Of a stretch of DNA of 64,000 bases, positions 1 through 9,233 are shown piece by piece. This DNA is from Gilvirhabdus luticola (GTDB lineage: Bacteria; Bacteroidota; Bacteroidia; Flavobacteriales; Flavobacteriaceae). Made by a program: the position numbers and the translations under genes. The stretch lies in NCBI RefSeq assembly GCF_032583975.1, contig NZ_JAWHTF010000004.1, one strand, 5' to 3'. Each line of letters starts with the position of its first letter. The first letter of the stretch is position 1. Below the pieces are notes generated by a model, which worked only from the letters and a program-made list of their open reading frames with translations, was not told the DNA's origin and ran no database searches.

Positions 1-1
1 T

Positions 2-136
2 ATTACTGATACAGAAGTACAGTACAGAGGTCCACGTAGTTACAACTTATCGTTTACTTATAGATTTAATCAAAAGAAAAAGAGAGAACGCCGCGGTGGA
101 AATTTCGAAGGCGGTGGACCAGAAATCGATTTGTAA
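2..136 (+). CDS. C-terminal end of an outer-membrane beta-barrel receptor (partial)
   Basis: This is the last 44 codons of a gene that begins before the window. The visible product ends with a barrel-like strand (YNLSFTYRF) and a charged Gly-rich tail (RRGGNFEGGGPEIDL). That arrangement matches the end of the next gene, which has a strand with YRFNQQK followed by a charged Asp/Gly-rich tail. The two are therefore probably tandem paralogues of the TonB-receptor-like outer-membrane family with an N-terminal carboxypeptidase-regulatory-like domain. Only the terminal strand is visible, so substrate and full architecture cannot be judged. Confidence 0.6.
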   Translation: MTDTEVQYRGPRSYNLSFTYRFNQKKKRERRGGNFEGGGPEIDL

Positions 137-226
137 CTTCACATCATAAAACTTCTTTAACATATTTTTAACCAATTAAGGTTAAACCATAGCGTGCTTT
201 TTAGGTCTAAAAAATAAACCTATAGC

Positions 227-2758
227 ATGACCAAAGCCTTACTAACCATTATTATAGCAATCTTTTGGCTTAATTTTTTAAATGCGCAACCTCCTACTCT
301 TAAAGAAGCTATCATATCTGGAAAAGTTATTGACAAAGAAACTCGTCAACCTTTAGAATACGCAACCGTTGCTTTTTTCAGTAAAATTCAAAATAAGATT
401 ATTACAGGAGGCATTACAGATATCAATGGTGATTTTAGTATTCCCGTTTCTAAAGGAGTTTACGATATAACTATTGAATACATTTCTTTCAAAACACGAA
501 CAATATCAGATAAGCTTATTGCAAAAGATGAAAACCTGGGCACCTTCGTTCTTGAAATAAATACAGAAGCTTTGGCTGCAGTTGAAATTATTGCAGAGCG
601 AACTACTGTAGAAATTAAACTTGACAAGAAGATTTACAATATAGGAAGAGACATCACAACTGCTGGTGGTACAGTAAGCGATGCATTAAACAATATTCCT
701 TCGGTAACTGTAGATATAGAAGGTGCTATAAGCTTAAGAGGTAATGAGAATGTAAGAATTCTGATAAACGGAAAACCTTCGGCTATGGCAGGATTTGGTG
801 ATGTCAATCTGTTAAGTCAACTGCCAGCAGAAGCTATAGAACGCGTAGAAGTTATAACATCGCCATCAGCTAGATATGATGCAGAAGGCACAGCTGGAAT
901 TTTAAATATCATTTTGCGTCAAAAAAAGACATTGGGCTTCAATGGCTCAATCAACCTTAATGCAGGTACACCAGCTAGTGCAGGTGTATCAGCAAACATT
1001 AACTACCGTACAGAAAAGTTTAATCTGTTTTCAAATATTGGTTGGCGTTATTTTGATTCGCCTAGAAACAGTTTTAATGACATCAATTATTTTGACAGAG
1101 TTGAGGATGGCAGTGTGATTGAGCCAGAATATGAGCGCATTCGTGAAGACCAGCTGGTAGATCGTGTTAATAGAAATTACAACGCCAGTATAGGTATGGA
1201 ATATTTCCTGTCCAAAAAAACCTCATTGACTGGAAGTGTTTTTTACAGATATGGAGAAGATGCAGACGTATCCACAAACAAGAGTGAACGTTTTAATGAT
1301 GGTAGTATCGTTGAAGAGACCAAACGTCGTTAAGCAAATAGAGAAACAGATAATAGCTACCAGGTTTCATTAAATTATATCACAAAATTTGATGACCTTG
1401 GACACGAGTTGACAGCAGATTTTCAATTTGAAAACGATTCTGAAAATAAACACCTGCGTTTCAATGAAGATTATGTGTTTACGGATAAGACAGACCCAGA
1501 ACCGTTTCAAATGGAAAGAGTTTTTGAAGAAGAAGACCAAAAAGAGTATCTCTTACAGGCAGACTATGTATTACCTATTGGAGAAGATGCAAGGTTCGAG
1601 TCAGGTTTTCGTAGTAACTTTGAGAACGAAATCACAGATTACACACTGGCGCAGGAAGATCTGGATACAGGAGATTTTATTGTTAATGACACCATTTCCA
1701 ATATTTTTGATTATCAAGAAAATGTCAATGCGCTCTATACGCAATATGGAAACAGAACGGGCAAGTTCTCTTTTCTTTTAGGCTTAAGATTAGAGCACAC
1801 ACAGCTAAAAGGAGATATAGACTCAAGGCTAACAGATCAGGAACTAGTAGAAGCCTTTGGCTTTCCAATAGAAACACATTTTGATAACAACTATTTAGGG
1901 TTGTTCCCAACAGTAAATATCATCTACAATCTATCAGATGATGAAGAAGACTCCGAAGAAAGTATCACTTTAGGCTATAACAGACATATTAATAGACCTC
2001 GTGGTTGGTATATTAACCCATTCCCTTCACGTTCCAGTCGCACAAATGTCTTTCCGGGTAATCCAAATTTAGAACCTGCTTTCGCAAGTGCATTCGATGT
2101 TGGTTACCTAAAACGTTGGGAGAAGCTTACACTTTCAGCTTCTGTATATTATCAGCACGAGACCAACTCGTTTGAGCGTGTAGAAGAAAACACAGGGCAA
2201 CAAACATCAGATGGCATTGATATTATACGTACCATTCCTGTAAACCTGTCCACAAACCAAAGAACTGGTGGTGAGTTTAGCATCATGTACAATCCTGAAA
2301 AGTGGCTACGATTAAATACCAGTTTTAACGTCTTTAGGTTTAAAACCGAAGGCGAATTCAATGGTATAGATTATAGTACAGACAACAACAGTTGGTTTGC
2401 ACGCTTCAGTTCAAAAGTAACATTACCGGGAAAAATAGATTGGCAGACCAATGCCAACTACAGAGGTGCAAGACAAGATGCACAAAGTGATACAGATGGT
2501 GTGTTAACTATAGATCTGGCATTCAGTAAAGAGTTTTTTAATGACAATGCCACCATCTCATTCAATGTAAGAGATCTGTTAAATTCCAGAAAGCGTAATT
2601 CTTTGACCACTACCGAGTTTTTTACGAGAAGAAGTGAATTTCAATGGAGGCAACGATCAATTAATTTAGGGTTCATCTATCGCTTCAACCAGCAAAAAAG
2701 AAACAATCGTCAAAGACAAGACAATGGCGATGATGGCGATTTTGATTTTGGAGGATAA
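227..2758 (+). pseudogene. TonB-receptor-like outer-membrane protein interrupted by an in-frame TAA
   Basis: An 844-codon frame runs from the ATG at 227 to the stop at 2758 with one internal TAA at 1331-1333. Reading on after the TAA stays in the same frame with no other stop (A-N-R-E-T-D-N-S-Y-Q and so on). The first part has a signal peptide (about residues 1-20), a carboxypeptidase-regulatory-like domain (about 28-115) and a plug domain (about 135-220, with LRGNENVRILINGKPS and RVEVITSPSARYDAEGTAGILNI). The second part is outer-membrane beta barrel with an NPNLEPAF motif and a charged C-terminal tail. The family takes up or binds large nutrients at the outer membrane. The downstream half has only a TTG at 1409 as a nominal start and no signal peptide, so it is not a gene on its own. 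Alternatives to a true nonsense mutation are a base error or readthrough. Confidence 0.8.
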
Positions 2759-2767
2759 CCGTAAACT

Positions 2768-2796
2768 AAAAAAGGAAGCCAATGGCTTCCTTTTTT
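2768..2796. terminator. Bidirectional rho-independent terminator
   Basis: GGAAGCC (2774-2780) pairs with GGCTTCC (2784-2790) around an AAT loop. An A-tract precedes the stem and a T6 tract follows it, so it can stop transcription of the receptor gene (+) and of the small membrane gene (-) from the other side. Confidence 0.85.
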
Positions 2797-2815
2797 GTAT
2801 GTCATAAAACACCGT

Positions 2816-2998
2816 TTAGTGTACTGCTGCTTCTCTTTTGGCACGTTTTTCTTCACGCTTTTCTTTAAAACGCTCCATCAATGCACCACCAATCCAATAA
2901 GGAATCACAAAAGTTATTAAAAAAATCATAAGCCAAAAACCCAAGGTTAATATGGCTAAAAATGCTAAAAATCCTAAATATTGGTCAAAATCAAACAT
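2816..2998 (-). CDS. Small membrane protein of unknown function
   Basis: This frame encodes 60 residues if the ATG at 2998 is used (MFDFDQYLGF). An upstream ATG at 3022 would add eight residues. One long hydrophobic stretch or two short ones (about residues 7-38) are followed by a strongly basic and acidic helix (RFKEKREEKRAKREAAVH), typical of a small inner-membrane protein with a cytoplasmic tail. No family is recognised. It converges with the receptor gene across a shared terminator and is divergent from fumC. Confidence 0.55.
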   Translation of the reverse strand: MFDFDQYLGFLAFLAILTLGFWLMIFLITFVIPYWIGGALMERFKEKREEKRAKREAAVH

Positions 2999-3175
2999 AA
3001 TGGGGTACTTTAATAAAGGCAAAGATATAACAAACAGTTTTGTTTTACAACAACAAGTTTAAGATTTATTAACAGAGTTTTTAATTTGCCAATTGGTTAT
3101 TTAATACAAAAACATGTTATCAACAAGTGCTAACAAATAATCGTATCCAACTTTAACATTTACACAACAAAATTG

Positions 3176-3183
3176 TAATTTTG
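3176..3183 (+). promoter_or_regulatory. -7 promoter element for fumC
   Basis: TAATTTTG matches the Bacteroidota -7 consensus TAnnTTTG exactly. It lies 18 bases before the ATG at 3202. It overlaps the alternative TTG at 3181, which argues that translation starts at 3202 and not at 3181. No good -33 TTG is seen. Confidence 0.65.
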
Positions 3184-3201
3184 CAAGACAATCTAACACC
3201 A

Positions 3202-4599
3202 ATGGAATACAGAATAGAAAAAGATACTATGGGTCAGGTAAAAGTACCTGCCAACAAGCTTTGGGGAGCGCAAACAGAACGTTCGCGCAACAACTTCAAA
3301 ATTGGAGCTCCAGCATCAATGCCATTAGAAATTGTTTATGGTTTTGCTTATCTTAAAAAAGCAGCAGCATACACAAATACAGAGCTTGGCGTTCTGGCAG
3401 AAGAAAAAAGAGACCTCATTGCGCAGGTATGTGATGAGATTCTCGAGGGCAAACACGACGACCAGTTTCCGTTGGTTATTTGGCAGACAGGCTCTGGTAC
3501 TCAAAGCAATATGAACGTCAATGAGGTCATTGCCAACAGAGCACACCAGTTGGCTGGCAAGACAGTTGGTGAAGGTGAAAAGACTATACAACCCAACGAC
3601 GATGTTAATAAAAGCCAATCCTCAAACGATACCTTCCCTACCGGGATGCACATTGCTATCTATAAAAAGATAGTAGACATGACCATTCCTGGAGTTATCA
3701 AACTCCGCAACACCCTAAATGATAAAGCAATAGCATTTAAAGACTGTGTAAAAATAGGCAGAACACATTTAATGGATGCAACGCCTTTAACGCTTGGCCA
3801 AGAGTTTTCAGGTTATGTATCACAGTTAGATCATGGTTTAAAAGCCTTGGAAAACACCTTACCACACCTAGCAGAATTGGCACTTGGTGGTACAGCAGTA
3901 GGAACAGGCCTAAATACTCCAAAGGGTTATGATGTCTTGGTTGCACAGTACATTGCCAAATTTACAAATCTGCCTTTTGTTACTGCCGAAAACAAATTTG
4001 AAGCACTAGCAGCACATGATGCATTGGTAGAAACACACGGTGCATTAAAACAATTGGCAGTATCCTTAAATAAGATTGCAAACGATATTCGTATGATGGC
4101 TTCTGGTCCACGTTCAGGAATTGGTGAAATTATCATCCCTGCAAACGAACCAGGAAGCTCAATCATGCCAGGAAAGGTAAACCCAACACAGTGTGAAGCC
4201 TTAACCATGGTTTGCGCACAGGTTATGGGTAACGATGTGGCTGTAACCGTTGGTGGTACACAAGGGCACTATGAGTTAAATGTCTTTAAACCCGTGATGG
4301 CGGCCAATGTGTTACATTCTGCGCAATTATTGGGTGATGCATGCACAAGCTTCGAAGAACATTGTGCTATAGGCATTGAACCAAACCATTCGGTGATTAA
4401 GCAATTGTTGAACAACTCTTTAATGTTGGTGACTGCATTAAATACTAAAATAGGTTATTACAAAGCCGCAGAAATTGCCAATACAGCCCATAAGAATGGT
4501 ACCACATTAAAAGAAGAAGCTATTAAATTAGGTTATGTAACTGCAGAAGAATATGATGCTTGGGTAAAACCAGAAAATATGGTTGGAGGCTTAAAATAA
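3202..4599 (+). CDS. fumC: Class II fumarate hydratase (fumarase C)
   Basis: This is the iron-independent fumarase that interconverts fumarate and L-malate in the TCA cycle, in the cytoplasm. The product is 465 residues, the normal length for the homotetrameric class II family. It carries the superfamily signature GSSIMPGKVNP near residues 318-328, the early SGTQSNMNVNEV and SSNDTFPT substrate-binding segments, and the GRTHLMDATP helix. I chose ATG 3202 (MEYRIEKDTMG) over the in-frame TTG 21 bases upstream because the latter lies inside an exact -7 promoter element. The gene is monocistronic by spacing. Aspartase and argininosuccinate lyase share the fold, but the overall match is to FumC. 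Confidence 0.96.
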   Translation: MEYRIEKDTMGQVKVPANKLWGAQTERSRNNFKIGAPASMPLEIVYGFAYLKKAAAYTNTELGVLAEEKRDLIAQVCDEILEGKHDDQFPLVIWQTGSGTQSNMNVNEVIANRAHQLAGKTVGEGEKTIQPNDDVNKSQSSNDTFPTGMHIAIYKKIVDMTIPGVIKLRNTLNDKAIAFKDCVKIGRTHLMDATPLTLGQEFSGYVSQLDHGLKALENTLPHLAELALGGTAVGTGLNTPKGYDVLVAQYIAKFTNLPFVTAENKFEALAAHDALVETHGALKQLAVSLNKIANDIRMMASGPRSGIGEIIIPANEPGSSIMPGKVNPTQCEALTMVCAQVMGNDVAVTVGGTQGHYELNVFKPVMAANVLHSAQLLGDACTSFEEHCAIGIEPNHSVIKQLLNNSLMLVTALNTKIGYYKAAEIANTAHKNGTTLKEEAIKLGYVTAEEYDAWVKPENMVGGLK

Positions 4600-4646
4600 A
4601 AACAATAACTTTATAGAGCAATAATTAATTGACTAAATCTATTATA

Positions 4647-6086
4647 ATGAAAAGAACTCTACTTGTTTTATTTGTTTTCATCTCTATCAATTCTTTTTCA
4701 CAAGGAACGACATTTACTCCAGCAATAGTTATCAATGCTCAAACTGGCTCAAACCCTCTTGCTATAGATTCAGGTGATTTAGATGCTGATTTAAGTAATC
4801 CATCAGATGTTAATAAAAGCATCGATATTGTTATTGGCACCTATTTTGGGAGCACAATTGAGTGGTACAAAAACGATGGTAATGGAAATTTTACAATACA
4901 GCCATTAGTTTCCTCAACATTAACAGGTATATATGATATTGAAATAGCTGACTTAAATGGAGATAATTATAATGATATACTAGCTGCCTCCTATGCAGAA
5001 AATAAATTAGTATGGTATGCGAATGATGGTGCAGGTGGTTTTGGTAGTGAACAAATTATTTCTAATACTTTTAATGGTGCGTTTAAAATAATTGCTGGAA
5101 AAATAGATGATGATTCTACAATTGATATTGCTGCAATTGCATATAATTCTGGAGCTATATCTTGGTATGCAAATGATGGTGCTCCATGGACAGAATTAAA
5201 TATAAAAACAACACCAGCAAGTGCTCCAACTGATTTTGACTTAAAAGATATTGATAATGATGGAGATTTAGACATTACAGTTGCTTATGCAGGAAGTGGT
5301 GTTGTAGAATTGTATTATAACCCATTAGATCCACCAGCAAATAATCCTATTGTCTTTTTTGAAGATACCAATAACCCCGTGTCTTCAGGTAATTCTGGTG
5401 GGTTATATGATGTTTCAATAGCTGATGTCGATGATGATGGTTTTCCTCTTGATATCATAAAAGCAGATTATAATGGAAATGTTGCTTGGTATGAAAAAGA
5501 AGGTGATGGAACATTTACAGAAACTATAATTAATATTGCTGATCAAGCTGTACCTTATCGACCTTCTAATGCAAGAATTGCTGATCTAGATAATGATATG
5601 CATAATGATATTATTGTAAGTAATGCTATTACAGTCAATGATGATATTATTTGGATGGAAAGTAATGATGATGATACATTTATGATGGAGGTAGCAATAG
5701 ATGCCACCCAATTTCAAGTGTATGATTTAACAATTAATGATTTTGATGATGATGGTGATTTAGATATTGCATCTATTTCATATCAAGATAATGATCAACA
5801 AGATAGTTCCCTTAATTTATTCTTAAATAATAAAATTATATTAGGAGTCAGTTCTAACTCAATCGATATAATTAAAATCCACCCCAACCCAGTAAAAGAT
5901 AAATTAAATTTTAAAGGTTCGTTTTCAGCGCCATTAAATATTTCTATTTACAATATACTAGGTAAAAAGATCTATGATAAAACTATAGAACTTAATTCAG
6001 GTTTGGATGTTTCTAACCTCCAAAGTGGTTTCTATATTATAAAATTTGAAGGATTCAATGACACTTACAAACTTGTAAAAGAATAG
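4647..6086 (+). CDS. Secreted FG-GAP/VCBS repeat protein with type IX sorting tail
   Basis: The product is 479 residues from ATG 4647; a TTG at 4629 would add six residues. Residues 1-19 form a Sec signal peptide (MKRTLLVLFVF...FSQG). The body is a run of FG-GAP/VCBS-type blade repeats with calcium-loop motifs such as DLNGDNYNDIL, DIDNDGDLDI, DVDDDG, DLDNDMHNDI and DFDDDGDLDI. These suggest an integrin-like beta propeller. The last 75 or so residues (HPNPVKDKLNF, NILGKKIYD, LQSGFYIIKF) are a type A C-terminal sorting domain of the type IX secretion system, so the protein is probably exported through the outer membrane. The ligand is unknown. The gene stands alone between fumC and a terminator. 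Confidence 0.85.
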   Translation: MKRTLLVLFVFISINSFSQGTTFTPAIVINAQTGSNPLAIDSGDLDADLSNPSDVNKSIDIVIGTYFGSTIEWYKNDGNGNFTIQPLVSSTLTGIYDIEIADLNGDNYNDILAASYAENKLVWYANDGAGGFGSEQIISNTFNGAFKIIAGKIDDDSTIDIAAIAYNSGAISWYANDGAPWTELNIKTTPASAPTDFDLKDIDNDGDLDITVAYAGSGVVELYYNPLDPPANNPIVFFEDTNNPVSSGNSGGLYDVSIADVDDDGFPLDIIKADYNGNVAWYEKEGDGTFTETIINIADQAVPYRPSNARIADLDNDMHNDIIVSNAITVNDDIIWMESNDDDTFMMEVAIDATQFQVYDLTINDFDDDGDLDIASISYQDNDQQDSSLNLFLNNKIILGVSSNSIDIIKIHPNPVKDKLNFKGSFSAPLNISIYNILGKKIYDKTIELNSGLDVSNLQSGFYIIKFEGFNDTYKLVKE

Positions 6087-6113
6087 AGTTTGAAATTCAA
6101 TTAGTTGTTTAAA

Positions 6114-6148
6114 TAAAAAAAGCATATGATATACATATGCTTTTTTTT
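6114..6148. terminator. Rho-independent terminator
   Basis: AGCATATG (6121-6128) pairs with CATATGCT (6134-6141) around ATATA. An A-tract precedes the stem and a long T-tract (6141-6148) follows. It serves the FG-GAP gene (+) and can act for the regulator gene (-) from the other side. Confidence 0.85.
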
Positions 6149-6245
6149 GGTTAGTTAGCTATTAATCGTTATTAAATTAATACGGTTTAATCTAAATGAG
6201 ATGTGTAAATGTATTACAACAAATATTATAAATCATTAACATTTG

Positions 6246-6821
6246 TTAATTGTGCCCTAATTTTTTTCTAATTCTGCTTAATTGCACAGGTGTAATACCT
6301 AGGTAAGATGCAATATGAAACTGCGGAATTAAATCATTGATTTCTGGAATTTGACCTATCAATTTTAAATAACGATCTTTTGCATTCAATGAAATTAACT
6401 CAACTAGACGACTCTCGTATTTCATATAGACTTTTTCTAAAGCTTTAGAATATAATTCATTAAGCTTATGATTCTTGCCGCATAGTATGGTAAATTTACG
6501 ATAGTCCATTTCATAAAGCTTACAATTGGTTATCGTTTCAAACACAAATAAGGAGGGAGTTCCTTTTATTAAAGCCGTTAGAGAAGCCACAAAACTTATA
6601 GGTAAGTAAAAACTTTTATTGAATTCTTTTCCGGATTCTGTACTTAAATAACATCGAATAACGCCTGAACGGAGCATGTACATTTTTGAAGGAATTTCAC
6701 CCAACCTAACAATTTGGGTTCCTGCTTCTATTTCCCTAAATCTAGCTATTTGTTGAAGTTCTAAAAATAATTCATCTGACACTTCAGCAATTGAATTTAA
6801 AAAAACATGATTATTATTCAT
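6246..6821 (-). CDS. Crp/Fnr-family transcriptional regulator
   Basis: The product is 191 residues. Residues about 20-115 form a cyclic-nucleotide-binding-like beta roll (GTQIVRLGEIPSKMYMLRSGVIRCYL), and the C-terminus is a short helix-turn-helix (IPQFHIASYLGITPVQLSRIRKKL). The Arg and Glu of a true cAMP pocket are not evident and there are no Fnr-type cysteine clusters, so the ligand is unknown. This is common among Bacteroidota members of the family. It is divergent from hutI across a short AT-rich gap containing a 15-bp tandem duplication. Control of hutI is a reasonable inference but is not shown by the sequence. Confidence 0.85.
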   Translation of the reverse strand: MNNNHVFLNSIAEVSDELFLELQQIARFREIEAGTQIVRLGEIPSKMYMLRSGVIRCYLSTESGKEFNKSFYLPISFVASLTALIKGTPSLFVFETITNCKLYEMDYRKFTILCGKNHKLNELYSKALEKVYMKYESRLVELISLNAKDRYLKLIGQIPEINDLIPQFHIASYLGITPVQLSRIRKKLGHN

Positions 6822-6870
6822 TGTAAATGATTACATATTTAATTGAGAAAAGAAAATTTACACCCTTTAT

Positions 6871-6900
6871 AGTTATTAAATATAAAGTTATTAAATATAA
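6871..6900. repeat. Perfect 15-bp tandem duplication
   Basis: AGTTATTAAATATAA occurs twice head to tail (6871-6885 and 6886-6900) in the gap between the Crp/Fnr-type gene and hutI. It lies 22-51 bases upstream of a TACTTTTA element (6922-6929) that resembles a -7 box for hutI. Confidence 0.8.
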
Positions 6901-6946
6901 TGTTAGATTTTTTATATTTCATACTTTTAACATCGAAAAAAAATCA

Positions 6947-8182
6947 ATGTCTTTATTAATTACCAATATAAAAGAGCTTCTTCAAGTAAGAGATAACCAT
7001 GTTTCTGTAGTAGATGGAGCAGTTATGAAACAACTTCCATCTATTAAAAATGCTTTTCTATATATTGAAAATGATATTATTAAAGATTTTGGACCAAATT
7101 ATGAAGCCGAGAAATACTCTGCTAAAACCATAGTAGACGCAAGCGGTAAAATGGTCTTACCAACTTGGTGTGACTCACATACTCATATTGTATATGCAGG
7201 AAATAGAGAACAAGAATTTGTAGACAGGATTAATGGTTTAAGTTATGAAGAAATTGCTAATCGTGGTGGTGGTATTCTAAATTCTGCTAAAATACTTCAG
7301 GAAACAAGCGAAGAAGAATTATACAATCAATCTATTGCTCGTGTAAAAGAAGTAATTAAACTTGGAACTGGAGCTTTGGAAATTAAATCTGGATATGGTC
7401 TCACAGTTGAATCTGAATTAAAAATGCTTCGAGTCATCAAAAGGATTCAACAAAACTCCCCAATAAAAATAAAGGCAACCTTCCTTGGTGCACATGCTTT
7501 ACCAGAACCATATAAGAATAATAAAAATGCATATTTAGATGTCATTATTAACGAAATGCTTCCAGAAATTGAAAGAGAAAATCTAGCAGATTACATTGAT
7601 GTCTTTTGTGAAAAAGGATATTTTTCTTTGGAGGATTCAGACAGAATTCTCGAAGCTGGTAAAAAAGTAGGTTTAATTCCTAAAATACATGTCAACCAAT
7701 TTAATGCGTTTGGTGGCGTTGCTCTTGGTGTAAAACATGGAGCACTTTCTGTAGATCATCTTGAAGAATTAAATCAACAGGACATTGATGCATTAAAAGG
7801 TAGCCAAACAATGCCTGTAGCATTACCATCTTGTTCCTACTTTTTAAGTATCCCTTACACACCAGCCAGAAAAATAATTGATTCAGGTTTGCCACTTGCT
7901 TTGGCTACAGACTACAATCCGGGTTCTACTCCTAGTGGAAACATGAATTTTGTTATAAGTACAGCCTGTATTAAAATGAAAATGACTCCTGAAGAAGCTA
8001 TAAATGCTGCTACAATAAACGGAGCTTATGCCATGGGAATTGAAAATGAATATGGCAGTATAACTATTGGGAAAAAAGCTAATTTAATAATTACCAAAAA
8101 AGTACCTAGTTACTACTATTTACCCTATGCTTTTGGTGAGAATCATATCGATTCAGTAATTATAAATGGCAAGTTGATGTAA
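6947..8182 (+). CDS. hutI: Imidazolonepropionase (histidine degradation)
   Basis: The enzyme hydrolyses 4-imidazolone-5-propanoate to N-formimino-L-glutamate, the third step of histidine breakdown. The product is 411 residues from ATG 6947 (MSLLITNIKELL), the usual family length. A longer frame to 6827 would add 40 AT-derived residues across the promoter region and is not used. It has the amidohydrolase-superfamily metal ligands: H78 and H80 in DSHTH, H248 in HVNQF, and D322 in ATDYNPGS, with the conserved GAHALP at 181-186. The next enzyme of the pathway, hutG, lies 1 kb downstream on the same strand. A regulator gene is divergent immediately upstream. Confidence 0.95.
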   Translation: MSLLITNIKELLQVRDNHVSVVDGAVMKQLPSIKNAFLYIENDIIKDFGPNYEAEKYSAKTIVDASGKMVLPTWCDSHTHIVYAGNREQEFVDRINGLSYEEIANRGGGILNSAKILQETSEEELYNQSIARVKEVIKLGTGALEIKSGYGLTVESELKMLRVIKRIQQNSPIKIKATFLGAHALPEPYKNNKNAYLDVIINEMLPEIERENLADYIDVFCEKGYFSLEDSDRILEAGKKVGLIPKIHVNQFNAFGGVALGVKHGALSVDHLEELNQQDIDALKGSQTMPVALPSCSYFLSIPYTPARKIIDSGLPLALATDYNPGSTPSGNMNFVISTACIKMKMTPEEAINAATINGAYAMGIENEYGSITIGKKANLIITKKVPSYYYLPYAFGENHIDSVIINGKLM

Positions 8183-8185
8183 AGA

Positions 8186-8216
8186 AAAAATCCGAAAGTT
8201 TAACTTTCGGATTTCC
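8186..8216. terminator. Hairpin between convergent genes
   Basis: AATCCGAAAG (8189-8198) pairs with CTTTCGGATT (8204-8213) around a short loop. An A-tract lies upstream, so it fits best as the terminator for the minus-strand gene ending at 8240, and more weakly for hutI. Confidence 0.7.
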
Positions 8217-8239
8217 TCATCATAAATCTACTCAAATAT

Positions 8240-9124
8240 TTATTTAAGGGTAAACTCCGAGCTAGATACTAAATCTCTTTCATTAAATACATTTACGGTA
8301 TAACGACCTTTAGCAAAATCGCTATTGCCTTTAGAAGCTACAAACTCACAAACATTTAGGTTTGTATTCTCATAGTTAAATTTGCTTATTAAACTATAGT
8401 TAAGTGTTTGAGATTCAAATGCTACTTGCTCATTTGCTCCAAGAACATTATTGTTTGGGTCTATTACTTGAATGTATAATTCTTGGTCACCAGCTTGTAC
8501 TAAACCATTTTTAGCAACTGTAAAACAAACTCTTAATTTATCTGTACGAGAGGCTCTTTCAGTAGGAATTAATTTTCCAGATGATCTTTCAATAACACCA
8601 AAACCTTTTAAACCAACGGTAGTTAGAACGGCAGCATTATCAACTACTTCCGCTAATGCAGTATTTTGTACTAATAAAGAATCTGTAAACATTGTACGCT
8701 CTTCTAATCTTACTTTAGTACTATCTAAAGACGTAGCCAAATATGAGTTCTCTACTCTTAAAGAATCATTTTGAGCCAACAGAACATCCATTTCTTGTTG
8801 TAGTGCAGTGTACTTTTGTTTGTATCTCCACAAGCTTCTTACGTTAGTTTCAGAAATTTTTAATGAGTCCATAAGTCCTTGAATACGTTCTCTTGCCTCA
8901 ACTAAATTTTGATTTGCAACTTCATTTTCCCCAATAGCAATATCATATTGTTTTGCCATATTATTTAGGTCATTCATTACAAGTTGTTTCTCTTCCATTA
9001 ATTGTGCTTCGGTATCTTTTTTATCTTTCATTAAATCGAAAGTATAAATACCAGTAATTACAAATAAGGCTAAAGCTATTCCTAATGCAACTTTAAGACC
9101 AGTGTTACTTTTGTTGTTTTCCAT
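8240..9124 (-). CDS. Membrane-anchored coiled-coil protein of unknown function
   Basis: The product is 294 residues. One transmembrane helix (about residues 11-30) is followed by a long coiled coil (about 35-160, rich in Glu, Gln and Leu heptads with a repeated NDSLR/TDSLLVQN pattern). A C-terminal beta-rich domain follows (about 165-294, with LRVCFTVAKNGLVQAGDQELYIQVIDPNN). The topology suggests an inner-membrane anchor with the coiled coil in the periplasm. I do not recognise a named family. It lies between hutI and hutG but is transcribed the other way, so it is probably not part of histidine breakdown. Confidence 0.75.
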   Translation of the reverse strand: MENNKSNTGLKVALGIALALFVITGIYTFDLMKDKKDTEAQLMEEKQLVMNDLNNMAKQYDIAIGENEVANQNLVEARERIQGLMDSLKISETNVRSLWRYKQKYTALQQEMDVLLAQNDSLRVENSYLATSLDSTKVRLEERTMFTDSLLVQNTALAEVVDNAAVLTTVGLKGFGVIERSSGKLIPTERASRTDKLRVCFTVAKNGLVQAGDQELYIQVIDPNNNVLGANEQVAFESQTLNYSLISKFNYENTNLNVCEFVASKGNSDFAKGRYTVNVFNERDLVSSSEFTLK

Positions 9125-9233
9125 GATGATTTGTTTATTTATTTTTTCAATTGTTTTTTAAACGTTATTTAGGTTTTACTTAATTTATACAAATTATACT
9201 GTATTTTTATGTATTCAAACATATTTCCTTTTT

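Noticed and set aside
1331..1333. Recoded stop or alternative genetic code
   Set aside because: The internal stops here and at 52673-52675 are TAA, not the TGA used for selenocysteine. TAA also ends many normal genes in the window, so code reassignment is excluded.
1409..2758. A stand-alone gene starting at 1409
   Set aside because: The only start is a TTG, there is no signal peptide, and the frame continues upstream without a break to the in-frame TAA at 1331. It is the second half of the interrupted receptor.
6827..6946. Long N-terminal extension of HutI
   Set aside because: It is AT-derived, contains the 15-bp tandem duplication and a likely promoter, and lies before the conserved start MSLL.
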